Shown here: piece by piece, positions 1-5,927 of the stretch
Layout of the letters: each line of letters starts with the position of its first letter
Numbering within the stretch: position 1 is the first letter of the stretch
NCBI GenBank assembly: GCA_002414145.1
Contig: DHYP01000058.1
Location: 2,203-8,174, forward strand
DNA length: 5,972 nucleotides
Source of the DNA: Methylophilaceae bacterium UBA5127
GTDB lineage: Bacteria > Pseudomonadota > Gammaproteobacteria > Burkholderiales > Methylophilaceae
Reading direction: 5' to 3'
Notes under the pieces: generated by a model
The model's database searches: none
The model's input: only the letters and a program-made list of their open reading frames with translations
Told to the model about the DNA's origin: nothing
Program-made: the position numbers and the translations under genes

Positions 1-11
1 CGTGTACTCAT
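1..11 (-). CDS. Probable 5' end of a divergent gene running off the left edge
   Basis: On the minus strand an ATG at 11-9 opens a frame reading Met-Ser-Thr before the window ends. It is preceded by GGAG at 21-18 with a 6-base spacer, which is textbook Shine-Dalgarno placement. All three plus-strand frames meet a stop within the first 60 bases, and none looks like the tail of a recognisable protein, so a divergent gene starting here is the simplest reading. With under four codons visible, the product cannot be identified. It could still be a chance ATG. Confidence 0.4.
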
Positions 12-162
12 TTTAGACTCCGATCGTAACCTATCAATATTAATCTTCTCAACGCTTTAAGTTTATATCGGCCAACTCCGACTAAACTTTATGAATTCAC
101 CATTTATAAGCGTTATACTAATCCAATTTTATCTCTATGAATCTGTTGAACAAAAGGCAAAT
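12..162. promoter_or_regulatory. Short intergenic region, probably carrying divergent promoters
   Basis: If the gene at the left edge is real, this 151-base AT-rich stretch must hold the promoters of both it and the DUF4126-ygjP pair. On the plus strand, TATACT at 114-119 is a fair -10 match, but nothing convincing sits at -35. The heptamer ACTCCGA occurs twice, at 17-23 and 75-81. The first copy is preceded by TTTAG and the second followed by CTAAA, which could be an operator or chance. No terminator or RNA gene is visible. Confidence 0.3.
154..157 (+). promoter_or_regulatory. Ribosome-binding site that sets the DUF4126 start
   Basis: AAGG at 154-157 (within AAAAGG) lies 5 bases before the ATG at 163. 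The in-frame ATG further upstream at 91 has no such site. This and family alignment from memory favour 163 as the start. Confidence 0.65.
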
Positions 163-762
163 ATGGATGCAGTTTCTAGTTTGGCATTAGCCAGCAGCTT
201 GAGTTGGGCAAGTGGTTTAAGGCTGTATGCTACGGTTTGTATCATCGGTTTATTAGCAAAGTTTAACTACATCCATCTACCAAAAAGTTGGGATATTTTG
301 AGCGACCCCATCGTCATCAGCGTCGCTGGAATATTAATGATTATTGAATTTTTAGCAGATAAAATTCCTTATTTCGACAGTGCCTGGGACTCTATTCAAA
401 CATTTATCCGCATTCCCGCTGGTGCACTGTTGGCAATGGGTGCCATTAATAGTAACGACCCCATGATTGCCACGATTGCCGCACTACTCGGTGGTAGCCT
501 AACTGGCTTGACGCACGCCACTAAAGCGGGTAGCCGTGCACTGATTAATACTTCACCTGAACCTGTCAGCAATATCGCCGCTTCATTTGGCGAAGAAGGT
601 TTGTTGCTAGGGGGCGGTTGGCTCGCGCTCACGCACCCCATGGTGTTCATCGGCGTGCTAATCTTTTTTGTGTTGGTGATGCTTTGGCTGATACCAAAGT
701 TGTGGCGTGGCATACAATCGGCATTAGTCCATATTGGCAAAGTAAATAGGCAAAATGACTAA
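163..762 (+). CDS. DUF4126 family integral membrane protein
   Basis: A 199-residue inner-membrane protein of the DUF4126 family, whose function is unknown. From the chosen start it has hydrophobic segments at roughly residues 5-32, 46-64, 85-113 and 158-178. Conserved-looking stretches are WASGLRLYATV (15-25), EFLADKIPYFDSAWD (62-76) and a polar block at about 118-141 holding THATKAGSRA and TSPEPVSNI. These are the features by which I recognise the family. The frame is open back to an ATG at 91, but those 24 extra residues lack a ribosome-binding site. Family members, as I recall them, begin at the Met-Asp just before the first membrane segment. The stop overlaps the start of ygjP by 8 bases (ATGACTAA), implying co-transcription and probably translational coupling. 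The family call is fairly sure; no biochemical role can be read from the sequence. Confidence 0.85.
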   Translation: MDAVSSLALASSLSWASGLRLYATVCIIGLLAKFNYIHLPKSWDILSDPIVISVAGILMIIEFLADKIPYFDSAWDSIQTFIRIPAGALLAMGAINSNDPMIATIAALLGGSLTGLTHATKAGSRALINTSPEPVSNIAASFGEEGLLLGGGWLALTHPMVFIGVLIFFVLVMLWLIPKLWRGIQSALVHIGKVNRQND

Positions 763-1246
763 AACACTTAAATATTTACAGCACTACCCTATTGATTTAC
801 AAGAAAAAGTCGCGCTATTGCACATGCAAGAAAGGCTAGGGGATTATATTGCACAGCGCTACCCTAATATGCATAACATTCAAACTGACAAAGCGCTTTA
901 TGCTTATGCCAATGACATCAAACAAGCATTCTTGCGTAATGCACCACTGTTAGATAAAGTCATGTATGACAATCGCTTAAGTATTGAGCACCACGCGCTG
1001 GGCCTCAATACTGCAATTTCACGCGTACAAGGTGGGAAACTAAAAGCCAAAAAAGAAATTCGCATTTCATCCTTTTTTAAAGAAACACCAGCAGAATTTC
1101 TACGTATGATTCTAGTGCATGAGCTAGCGCATCTTAAAGAGCGCAATCACGATAAAGCTTTTTACCAGCTGTGCAGATATATGGAGCCTAATTACCACCA
1201 GCTAGAATTTGATTGCAGGGTGTATTTAACGTGGAGAAATGTTTAA
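755..1246 (+). CDS. ygjP: YgjP-type zinc-dependent metallohydrolase (M48/DUF45-like)
   Basis: A 163-residue soluble protein closely resembling E. coli YgjP, of nearly equal length. The metal site is HELAH at residues 122-126, followed by LKERNH with His132 as likely third ligand, the pattern of the YgjP/DUF45 metallopeptidase fold. Other family landmarks are QRYP-type residues near 34-37, TDKALYAY (44-51), FLRNAP (59-64), KVMYDN (68-73), SRVQGGKLKAKKEIR (89-103) and the C-terminal YQLCRYMEPNYHQLEFD (137-153). The fold is that of a protease, but I recall a report of E. coli YgjP as a UTP pyrophosphatase, so the substrate should be treated as open. There is no signal peptide, so it is cytoplasmic. 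AGG at 748-750 lies 4 bases before the ATG, inside the end of the DUF4126 gene, so the two are probably translated together. Confidence 0.9.
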   Translation: MTKTLKYLQHYPIDLQEKVALLHMQERLGDYIAQRYPNMHNIQTDKALYAYANDIKQAFLRNAPLLDKVMYDNRLSIEHHALGLNTAISRVQGGKLKAKKEIRISSFFKETPAEFLRMILVHELAHLKERNHDKAFYQLCRYMEPNYHQLEFDCRVYLTWRNV

Positions 1247-1248
1247 CT

Positions 1249-1305
1249 TCACTTATTTGGTTAGCTTAAATACAGCGAAGAACACCAAGTAGTGATTTAG
1301 TTTTT
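1249..1305 (+). terminator. Imperfect inverted repeat between convergent genes, possible terminator
   Basis: TCACT (1249-1253) pairs with AGTGA (1291-1295) and TTGGT (1257-1261) with ACCAA (1284-1288). Two further pairs between them are possible, leaving one bulged T and a 22-base loop. On the plus strand the stem is followed by TTTAGTTTTT (1296-1305), so it could end the DUF4126-ygjP transcript. On the minus strand no T-run follows, so it is a poor terminator for the MFS gene. The large loop makes it weaker than a typical intrinsic terminator. Confidence 0.4.
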
Positions 1306-2475
1306 CCACAACATGCTATGCCGAATTACCAACCAACCCAATAGCAAATATCCCGCCATCGCCCAAGCTAGGCCAGATGGTGCGTACCATACAAACGGTA
1401 CGACCAAACCTGCGGAAACTGTAGACAACAGCATTTGAATAAATGCCTGCCCAGATGCCGCTGTACCACGAATTTTGGGATGTCTTTCAAGCCCAGCCAA
1501 TGAAAGTATGGGCATCGCTAACGCCATGCCCACATTAAATAAGGCCACTGGTAAGATATTATAGACAGTATCTGTAGGGAAAAAAGTACAAATCGCGATA
1601 TTCAACACAACAATAATACCCATCCAAATATACGCAGCTTTAACCACTCGCTTTGCGACATATTGACCAGCAGCACGCTTAGCTAAATAAGAACCCAGCA
1701 CCATACCTGTCACAGTAGGTATAAATAAAAAACCGAACTGCTGTGGTGTTAAATGCAAATGCTTACTTAGCAATACTGGGCTGGATAATACATACACAAA
1801 AAAAGCTGAGAAATTAGCACCACTGGCAATGCCAAGCTTTGCAAATTCCGTATCGCTGAAAATACTTTTATAGCTTACCAATACGTTTTTAGCTGAAACT
1901 TTTAAGCGCTTTTCTGGCGGCATGGTTTCAGGCAAAAACATCAATGCTGCCCATAAACTTAGCGCTGCGTAAATAGCCAAAAAAATAAATATCGCATGCC
2001 AATGAAAACCCAGCAGCACCCCGCCAATAATGGGCGCTACTGCAGGGGCAATGCCAAATAACATCTGTATAGTCGCCATCACACGTTGTGCTTCCGCGCC
2101 TTCAAATAAGTCACGCACCATGGCACGCGCTACGGTATTGCCTGCCCCACCACTAGCGCCTTGCAGTGCCCTAAAAAACCATAACGTTTCTACATTAGGT
2201 GCAAAAGCACAACCAATACTAGCCAGCACAAAAATGCTCAAGCCCCATTTAATGGTAGTAATACGGCCAATCGCATCGGAAATCGCGCCATGCCACAACG
2301 TCATCGCCGCATATGGCAGCAAATAAAAGGTCAGGCTTTGCTGAATTTGCACATCCGTCGCAATTAATTCTGCGCCCATGATATGAAATGCAGGCAAATA
2401 AGTATCAATCGCAAATGGCGCGAGTGCAGCCAGTGCGGCCAGTGCGTAAACTAAAAAAATGGAATGTGGTTTCAA
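1297..2475 (-). CDS. Bcr/CflA-type MFS drug-efflux transporter
   Basis: A 392-residue inner-membrane transporter of the major facilitator superfamily, 12-helix type, with the length and motifs of the Bcr/CflA drug:proton antiporters. Seen are DTYLPAF (24-30) in the first helix, the loop motif GAISDAIGR (63-71), FRALQGASGG (101-110) and a motif-C-like GIAPAVAPIIGG (141-152) in helix 5. A charged central loop lies near 186-210. The family expels small molecules such as bicyclomycin or chloramphenicol; the substrate here is unknown. Initiation is odd: the start codon is TTG (2475-2473), an in-frame TAA lies 9 bases upstream, no ATG occurs before residue 33, and the nearest AGG is 18 bases away. 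Starting at residue 33 would delete the first helix, so I keep TTG. It follows pqqE on the same strand after 160 bases with no clear terminator between, so read-through from the pqq operon is possible. An independent promoter is also possible. Confidence 0.88.
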   Translation of the reverse strand: MKPHSIFLVYALAALAALAPFAIDTYLPAFHIMGAELIATDVQIQQSLTFYLLPYAAMTLWHGAISDAIGRITTIKWGLSIFVLASIGCAFAPNVETLWFFRALQGASGGAGNTVARAMVRDLFEGAEAQRVMATIQMLFGIAPAVAPIIGGVLLGFHWHAIFIFLAIYAALSLWAALMFLPETMPPEKRLKVSAKNVLVSYKSIFSDTEFAKLGIASGANFSAFFVYVLSSPVLLSKHLHLTPQQFGFLFIPTVTGMVLGSYLAKRAAGQYVAKRVVKAAYIWMGIIVVLNIAICTFFPTDTVYNILPVALFNVGMALAMPILSLAGLERHPKIRGTAASGQAFIQMLLSTVSAGLVVPFVWYAPSGLAWAMAGYLLLGWLVIRHSMLWKN

Positions 2476-2537
2476 GTATTATATTTATGATGACCTAAAA
2501 GCCATGCTATTTTAGCCTATAAATCCAAATCTACTGC

Positions 2538-2610
2538 ATTCCCGTGCCAATGAGAACGTTGTGTAGGGTTTATGTAAGGTTAAAATGGATTCCCACGCTC
2601 GCAGCAATGA
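2538..2610. repeat. Two degenerate dispersed-repeat-like units in the pqqE-MFS gap
   Basis: The 160-base gap (2476-2635) holds no gene. It contains two units in the same orientation that share ATTCCC followed by AATGA: 2538-2553 and 2589-2610. The second, which includes CCACGCTCGCAGCAATGACC, strongly recalls the 'TGGATTCCCACGCTTCGC...AATGAC' type of short intergenic repeat found in many proteobacterial chromosomes. The first looks like a decayed relative. This identification is from memory. Neither copy now forms a good hairpin, so they are probably relics. Confidence 0.4.
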
Positions 2611-2635
2611 CCAAATGGAGTTTACCTCGTATAAA

Positions 2636-3862
2636 CTAAGGCAAAGCGTGAAACGCTTCTACTCGCTCTTTTGATTCACCACTTGCATATTTCTTAGAGT
2701 TTTTATCATTCCTAAAAATAATGGGTTGTGACTGAATTTGTGGATTTTGAGACTCAGCAATCGCCTGCTCGATTAAGTGATGATAGGGCGATTTAGAACA
2801 CACAGGATCAGCAGCATCGGCATCACCACTCAATAAAAACGCTTGGCAACGACAACCACCCAAATCATTTTCTTTTTCAGAACAGCTACGACATGGCTCT
2901 TTCATCCAATCATCACCGCGGTATTTTTTAAAGGCTGGCGACTCTTTCCATGCCCATTCCAAGCCATGCTCGCGCACATTGGGAAATTGCATATTGGGTA
3001 AAACACGTGCAGAATGGCATGGCAATACATCGCCATTGGCAGTGACAATCATAAATACTTCACCCCAGCCATTCATACATTTTTTCGGGCGATTATTAAA
3101 ATAATCTGGCACCACAAAAAATATTTTCATCTTATTGCCAGGTTTTTGTCGGAATTCATTGGTGATGCGCTCTGCCTCATCAATTTGTTCTTTAGTAGGC
3201 ATCAATTGGCTACGATTAACCAAAGACCAACCATAATATTGCGTATTGGCAAGCTCAATATAATCAGCACCCAGTGCTTCCGCCATCTCTAAAATTTCTT
3301 TCATGTGACCAATGTTATAGCGATGAATCACCACATTGAGTACCATGGGGTAGCCATGATCTTTAATCATAGCAGCCACTTTTTTCTTGAGTTCAAAGGT
3401 TTTGGTGTTGGTAATAAAATTATTAATCTCTTCTGTGATGTCATGCATGGACAGCTGAATATGATCCAACCCCCCCTCTTTAAAAGCTTGAATGCGCTTT
3501 TCTGTTAAACCTACTCCAGAAGTAATTAAGTTGCTGTAATACCCTAATTTTTTGGCTTCGATGACAATGTCTTCAATGTCATCGCGTAACAATGGCTCAC
3601 CACCCGAAATGCCCAACTGAATTGCGCCCATTTTACGCGCATCTCGCAGTGCCTGAATCCACTGTTCGGTCGTAAGCTCGTTTTGTGTGTGTTTATCATA
3701 GTCGGTCGGGTTGTAACAAAATGCACAATGCAATGGGCAACGATAAGTGACTTCTGCTAACAGCCATAAAGGTTGCGTGTGCGTTGCGCTCGCAGCAACA
3801 CCATTATTTTGCGCTTGCACATTTTGTTGCACTGCTGATTCACCTAAAGAATTTTGTGTCAT
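2636..3862 (-). CDS. pqqE: PqqE, PqqA peptide cyclase (radical SAM/SPASM)
   Basis: A 408-residue cytoplasmic enzyme that makes the first carbon-carbon bond of PQQ synthesis, joining the Glu and Tyr side chains of PqqA while PqqD holds the peptide. The radical SAM cluster motif CxxxCxxC is at Cys42, Cys46 and Cys49, and the SAM-binding GGEP at 87-90. The SPASM domain keeps all its iron-sulfur ligands by family pattern: Cys262, Cys282, Cys324, Cys327, Asp333, Cys337, Cys339 and Cys355. It should be fully active. It carries about 28 extra N-terminal residues, rich in Gln, Asn and Ala, before the family's usual PLWLLAEVTYRC start, plus a polar C-terminal tail of roughly 40 residues. The gene follows pqqD by 20 bases and has no good Shine-Dalgarno; AGCAG 6 bases before the ATG is the best candidate. 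A later start is possible, but no ATG occurs before the conserved core. Confidence 0.97.
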   Translation of the reverse strand: MTQNSLGESAVQQNVQAQNNGVAASATHTQPLWLLAEVTYRCPLHCAFCYNPTDYDKHTQNELTTEQWIQALRDARKMGAIQLGISGGEPLLRDDIEDIVIEAKKLGYYSNLITSGVGLTEKRIQAFKEGGLDHIQLSMHDITEEINNFITNTKTFELKKKVAAMIKDHGYPMVLNVVIHRYNIGHMKEILEMAEALGADYIELANTQYYGWSLVNRSQLMPTKEQIDEAERITNEFRQKPGNKMKIFFVVPDYFNNRPKKCMNGWGEVFMIVTANGDVLPCHSARVLPNMQFPNVREHGLEWAWKESPAFKKYRGDDWMKEPCRSCSEKENDLGGCRCQAFLLSGDADAADPVCSKSPYHHLIEQAIAESQNPQIQSQPIIFRNDKNSKKYASGESKERVEAFHALP

Positions 3863-3868
3863 GTTGTA

Positions 3869-3886
3869 CTGCTTAAACCTGCTTAA
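3869..3886. repeat. Small 10-base tandem duplication between pqqD and pqqE
   Basis: CTGCTTAA occurs at 3869-3876 and again at 3879-3886 (plus strand), a period of 10 bases. On the coding strand, one copy contains the pqqD stop codon and the other lies just before pqqE, supplying the AGCAG that may act as its weak ribosome-binding site. The repeat is short enough to be chance, but it accounts for much of the unusual 20-base gap. Confidence 0.5.
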
Positions 3887-4167
3887 TTTACTTTTCTTAA
3901 CCAGGCCTTACCAACTGCTAAATCAAACATGCCAATGATGTCTGCTTCAATATTTTCTGCATCCGGGAATGTTGCTTTCAAATCCGCCACGATGTCCCCC
4001 ACCGTGGCTTTGCCATCTACGCGTTTGATGATTTCACCAGCGCCCCCATGCAACTTCACCATGCCTTCTGGAAAAAGAATCACATAACTTTGCTGCGCCT
4101 CTTCCCACTGAAAGCGATGGTGTAGTGCAATTGCATATACATCAGAATGTTGAATATTATTGCCCAT
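3883..4167 (-). CDS. pqqD: PqqD, peptide chaperone for PqqA
   Basis: A 94-residue protein of the family that defined the RiPP recognition element, a small winged-helix fold. It binds the PqqA peptide and delivers it to PqqE. Recognised by the core FQWEEAQQSYVILFPEGMVKL-like stretch at about residues 19-39, a GxAGEIIKRVDG segment (42-52) and the TVGDIVADL helix (55-63). Length is normal for a stand-alone PqqD; it is not fused to PqqC or PqqE as in some bacteria. The start lies 3 bases after the pqqC stop. Its ribosome-binding AGG (4176-4174) is the last sense codon of pqqC, so translation of the two genes is probably coupled. Confidence 0.96.
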   Translation of the reverse strand: MGNNIQHSDVYAIALHHRFQWEEAQQSYVILFPEGMVKLHGGAGEIIKRVDGKATVGDIVADLKATFPDAENIEADIIGMFDLAVGKAWLRKVN

Positions 4168-4170
4168 AAC

Positions 4171-4932
4171 TTACCTAAAATTAATGACAGGCTGGCGCAA
4201 GTAATCTCGGCCTTCTACTTTAATCTCAGTACTCGCTAGCATAATGGCATCTGCCATCACCCACAGCACATCTAGCTTAAACTGGAGAATATCAAGCGCA
4301 CGCAATTGCATTTCACGGCTGACACTAAAATAATCCAGTGTAATATCCAAACCTTGCTCAACATCACGGCGTGCTTCTGTCAGGCGTTTTTTAAAGTAAA
4401 TAAAGCCCTCTTCTTTCACCCATGGGTACACGCTTGGCCATGCACTAATGCGTTGCTGGTGAATGTGTGGTGCAAACAATTCTGTCAAACTTGAGCATAC
4501 ACTCTCTTGCCATGGACGCTGACGTGCAAAGTTCACATAGGCATCTACCGCAAAACGTACCCCTGGTGATACCATTTCCAGCGAAGTCACTTGTTCACGA
4601 GTCAATCCAACGGCCTCGCCCAGCTTAATCCATGCTTCAATACCGCCCTCCACGTCATCATAACCATCGTGATCGGTAATACGATGAATCCAGCCTTTAC
4701 GGACTTCTTTATCAGGGCAGTTGGACATGATTGCAGCGTCTTTTTGCGGAATCATGATTTGGTAGTAATAACGATTGGCTACCCAACACTGCAATTGTTC
4801 TTTAGTAAGTTTACCTTCATACATCAGCACATGAATCGGATGATGAATATGGTAGCCTTGGCCTTTTTCTCTTAACTTAGTTTCAAACTCTTGACGTGAC
4901 CAGGGTAAATTATCGTTTGTTAGTGCATTCAT
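4171..4932 (-). CDS. pqqC: PqqC, pyrroloquinoline-quinone synthase
   Basis: A 253-residue helical oxidase that carries out the last step of PQQ synthesis: ring closure and an eight-electron oxidation of AHQQ with molecular oxygen, using no metal or cofactor. Diagnostic stretches are [13 protein letters not shown] (30-42), the [21 protein letters not shown] run (48-68), ITDHDG (85-90), [12 protein letters not shown] (151-162) and YFKKRL (179-184). By position these include the active-site residues known from Klebsiella PqqC: the catalytic His (here His88), Arg54, Tyr57, Lys64, Glu151, His158, Arg161, Tyr179, Arg183 and Lys219. None appears lost, so the enzyme should work. The gene begins 9 bases after pqqB and 3 bases before pqqD on the same strand. 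Confidence 0.97.
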   Translation of the reverse strand: MNALTNDNLPWSRQEFETKLREKGQGYHIHHPIHVLMYEGKLTKEQLQCWVANRYYYQIMIPQKDAAIMSNCPDKEVRKGWIHRITDHDGYDDVEGGIEAWIKLGEAVGLTREQVTSLEMVSPGVRFAVDAYVNFARQRPWQESVCSSLTELFAPHIHQQRISAWPSVYPWVKEEGFIYFKKRLTEARRDVEQGLDITLDYFSVSREMQLRALDILQFKLDVLWVMADAIMLASTEIKVEGRDYLRQPVINFR

Positions 4933-4937
4933 TACGT

Positions 4938-4944
4938 TCTCCTA
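4938..4944 (-). promoter_or_regulatory. Strong ribosome-binding site of pqqC overlapping the pqqB stop codon
   Basis: On the coding strand, AGGAG (4943-4939) sits 6 bases before the pqqC ATG. Its first two bases are the last two of the pqqB TAG stop (4944-4942). A ribosome ending on pqqB would cover this site, suggesting coupled translation. Confidence 0.75.
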
Positions 4945-5859
4945 AAGTATGATATCCATGCCATCAAAAGCCACTTCTATTTTATGTTGATTCAAAATAG
5001 CGCGCTCGGCAGAATCTTCTCTTAAAATCGGGTTGGTATTGTTGATATGTATCAATACCTTACGTTCAGCCTTGAATTCATCCAAGTTTTCAATCATGCC
5101 GTTAGCACCAGATTGTGGGTTATGCCCAATATCGCGCGCCTTCTTCGTCATGAGGCCTAAATCAATCATTTCTGTGTCAGTCCAGAACGTGCCATCCACC
5201 ATAATACAATCGGCCTGATGCATGAGTGGTGGCAAATGTGGTTCAATTTCTGCTAGGCCAGGCGAATACCAACATTTTTTACCTGTACTGATTTCTTCGA
5301 TCAATACGCCAATCGTGTCACCTGGATGTGGATCGTTTCGGTGTGGGGAATATGGCGGCGCTGCACTTTTCAGCGCAACCGCGGTAAAGCGTAAATTAGG
5401 CACATTGGGAATTTCAAAACTGGTTTTACCGTCAATAGGCACATCATGATGATTAATCCCGCAATAATGCCCTAAAATATTTAGGATTTGATTGCCAGAC
5501 GTTAAGTCTCCATACACCATTTTTGTACAATAGATTTCACGCTTCACCTGACCTTCACGTAGCATATACAAACCTGTTGTATGGTCAATTTGCGCATCAA
5601 TTAACATAATCGCTTGGATACCAGTGTCGCGGATACTTCGCGCGGGCTGTAACGGCGCAAAGTCTTGAATTTGTTGCAACACGTCAGGAGAAGCATTAAA
5701 CAATACCCAGTCCACCCCATTACTTGAAACACAAATAGAAGACTGTGTACGCTTAGTGGCTTTAATTGTACCTTTACGCAAGCCATCACAATTAAAACAA
5801 TTACAGTTCCATTGTGGAAAACCACCACCTGCACCTGCGCCTAAAACATGAATATGCAT
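4942..5859 (-). CDS. pqqB: PqqB, metallo-beta-lactamase-fold hydroxylase of PQQ synthesis
   Basis: A 305-residue protein of normal family length. PqqB has the metallo-beta-lactamase fold and is reported to be an iron-dependent hydroxylase acting on the cross-linked Glu-Tyr intermediate before PqqC; older work suggested a transport role. Seen in order: GGGFPQWNCNCFNC at 11-24, with the structural zinc motif CxCxxC at Cys19, Cys21 and Cys24; NASPD (55-59); DAQIDHTTGL (88-97); the YSPHRNDPHPGD loop (170-181); VDGTFWTDTEM (221-231); GHNPQSG (245-251); and HINNTNPIL (271-279). The lactamase HxHxDH motif is reduced to its Asp92-His93 end, as in other PqqB proteins I recall. The start is the ATG at 5859, preceded by a purine run AAGAAG that is only a moderate ribosome-binding site. 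It is separated from pqqA by 67-68 bases containing a terminator-like hairpin. Confidence 0.97.
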   Translation of the reverse strand: MHIHVLGAGAGGGFPQWNCNCFNCDGLRKGTIKATKRTQSSICVSSNGVDWVLFNASPDVLQQIQDFAPLQPARSIRDTGIQAIMLIDAQIDHTTGLYMLREGQVKREIYCTKMVYGDLTSGNQILNILGHYCGINHHDVPIDGKTSFEIPNVPNLRFTAVALKSAAPPYSPHRNDPHPGDTIGVLIEEISTGKKCWYSPGLAEIEPHLPPLMHQADCIMVDGTFWTDTEMIDLGLMTKKARDIGHNPQSGANGMIENLDEFKAERKVLIHINNTNPILREDSAERAILNQHKIEVAFDGMDIIL

Positions 5860-5888
5860 GAAAAACTTCTTATCTATTGAATGAGATG

Positions 5889-5914
5889 AAAAAAGGCCGC
5901 CTAACGGCAGCCTT
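5889..5914 (-). terminator. Intrinsic-terminator-like hairpin between pqqA and pqqB
   Basis: On the coding strand, AAGGCTGCC (5914-5906) pairs with GGCGGCCTT (5901-5893) to form a 9-base-pair stem with one G-T wobble and a GTTA loop. A run of six T (5894-5889) begins at the stem base. This is the form of a Rho-independent terminator. It lies 13 bases after the pqqA stop and about 30 bases before the pqqB start. No promoter is obvious between it and pqqB, so it probably acts as a partial terminator that lets some polymerase through to the enzyme genes. It might also protect the 3' end of a short pqqA message. Confidence 0.85.
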
Positions 5915-5927
5915 GATGGTAAAACAA

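Noticed and set aside
91..162. Longer start for the DUF4126 gene at the ATG at 91
   Set aside because: No ribosome-binding site precedes it, the extra 24 residues do not look like family sequence, and the ATG at 163 has a well-placed AAGG.
396..740. Minus-strand open frame of 114 codons inside the DUF4126 gene
   Set aside because: It lies antisense to a recognised family gene, and its protein has no recognisable domain.
904..1146. Minus-strand open frame of 80 codons opposite ygjP
   Set aside because: It is fully antisense to a well-recognised gene and its protein lacks family features.
2030..2326. Plus-strand open frame of 98 codons inside the MFS gene
   Set aside because: Its sequence is the antisense of helices with clear MFS motifs; no independent start signal or domain is seen.
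2478..2483. TATAAT on the minus strand as the MFS gene's promoter
   Set aside because: No -35 element is found at 16-18 bases, and transcription would start at or after the start codon. The region is AT-rich, so it may be chance.
2620..2636. Small hairpin GTTTA/TAAAC at the pqqE stop as an operon terminator
   Set aside because: The stem is only 5 AT-rich pairs and no T-run follows on the minus strand.
3014..3292. Plus-strand open frames opposite pqqE (also at 3305-3508)
   Set aside because: pqqE is intact with all its cysteine motifs on the other strand; these are shadows.
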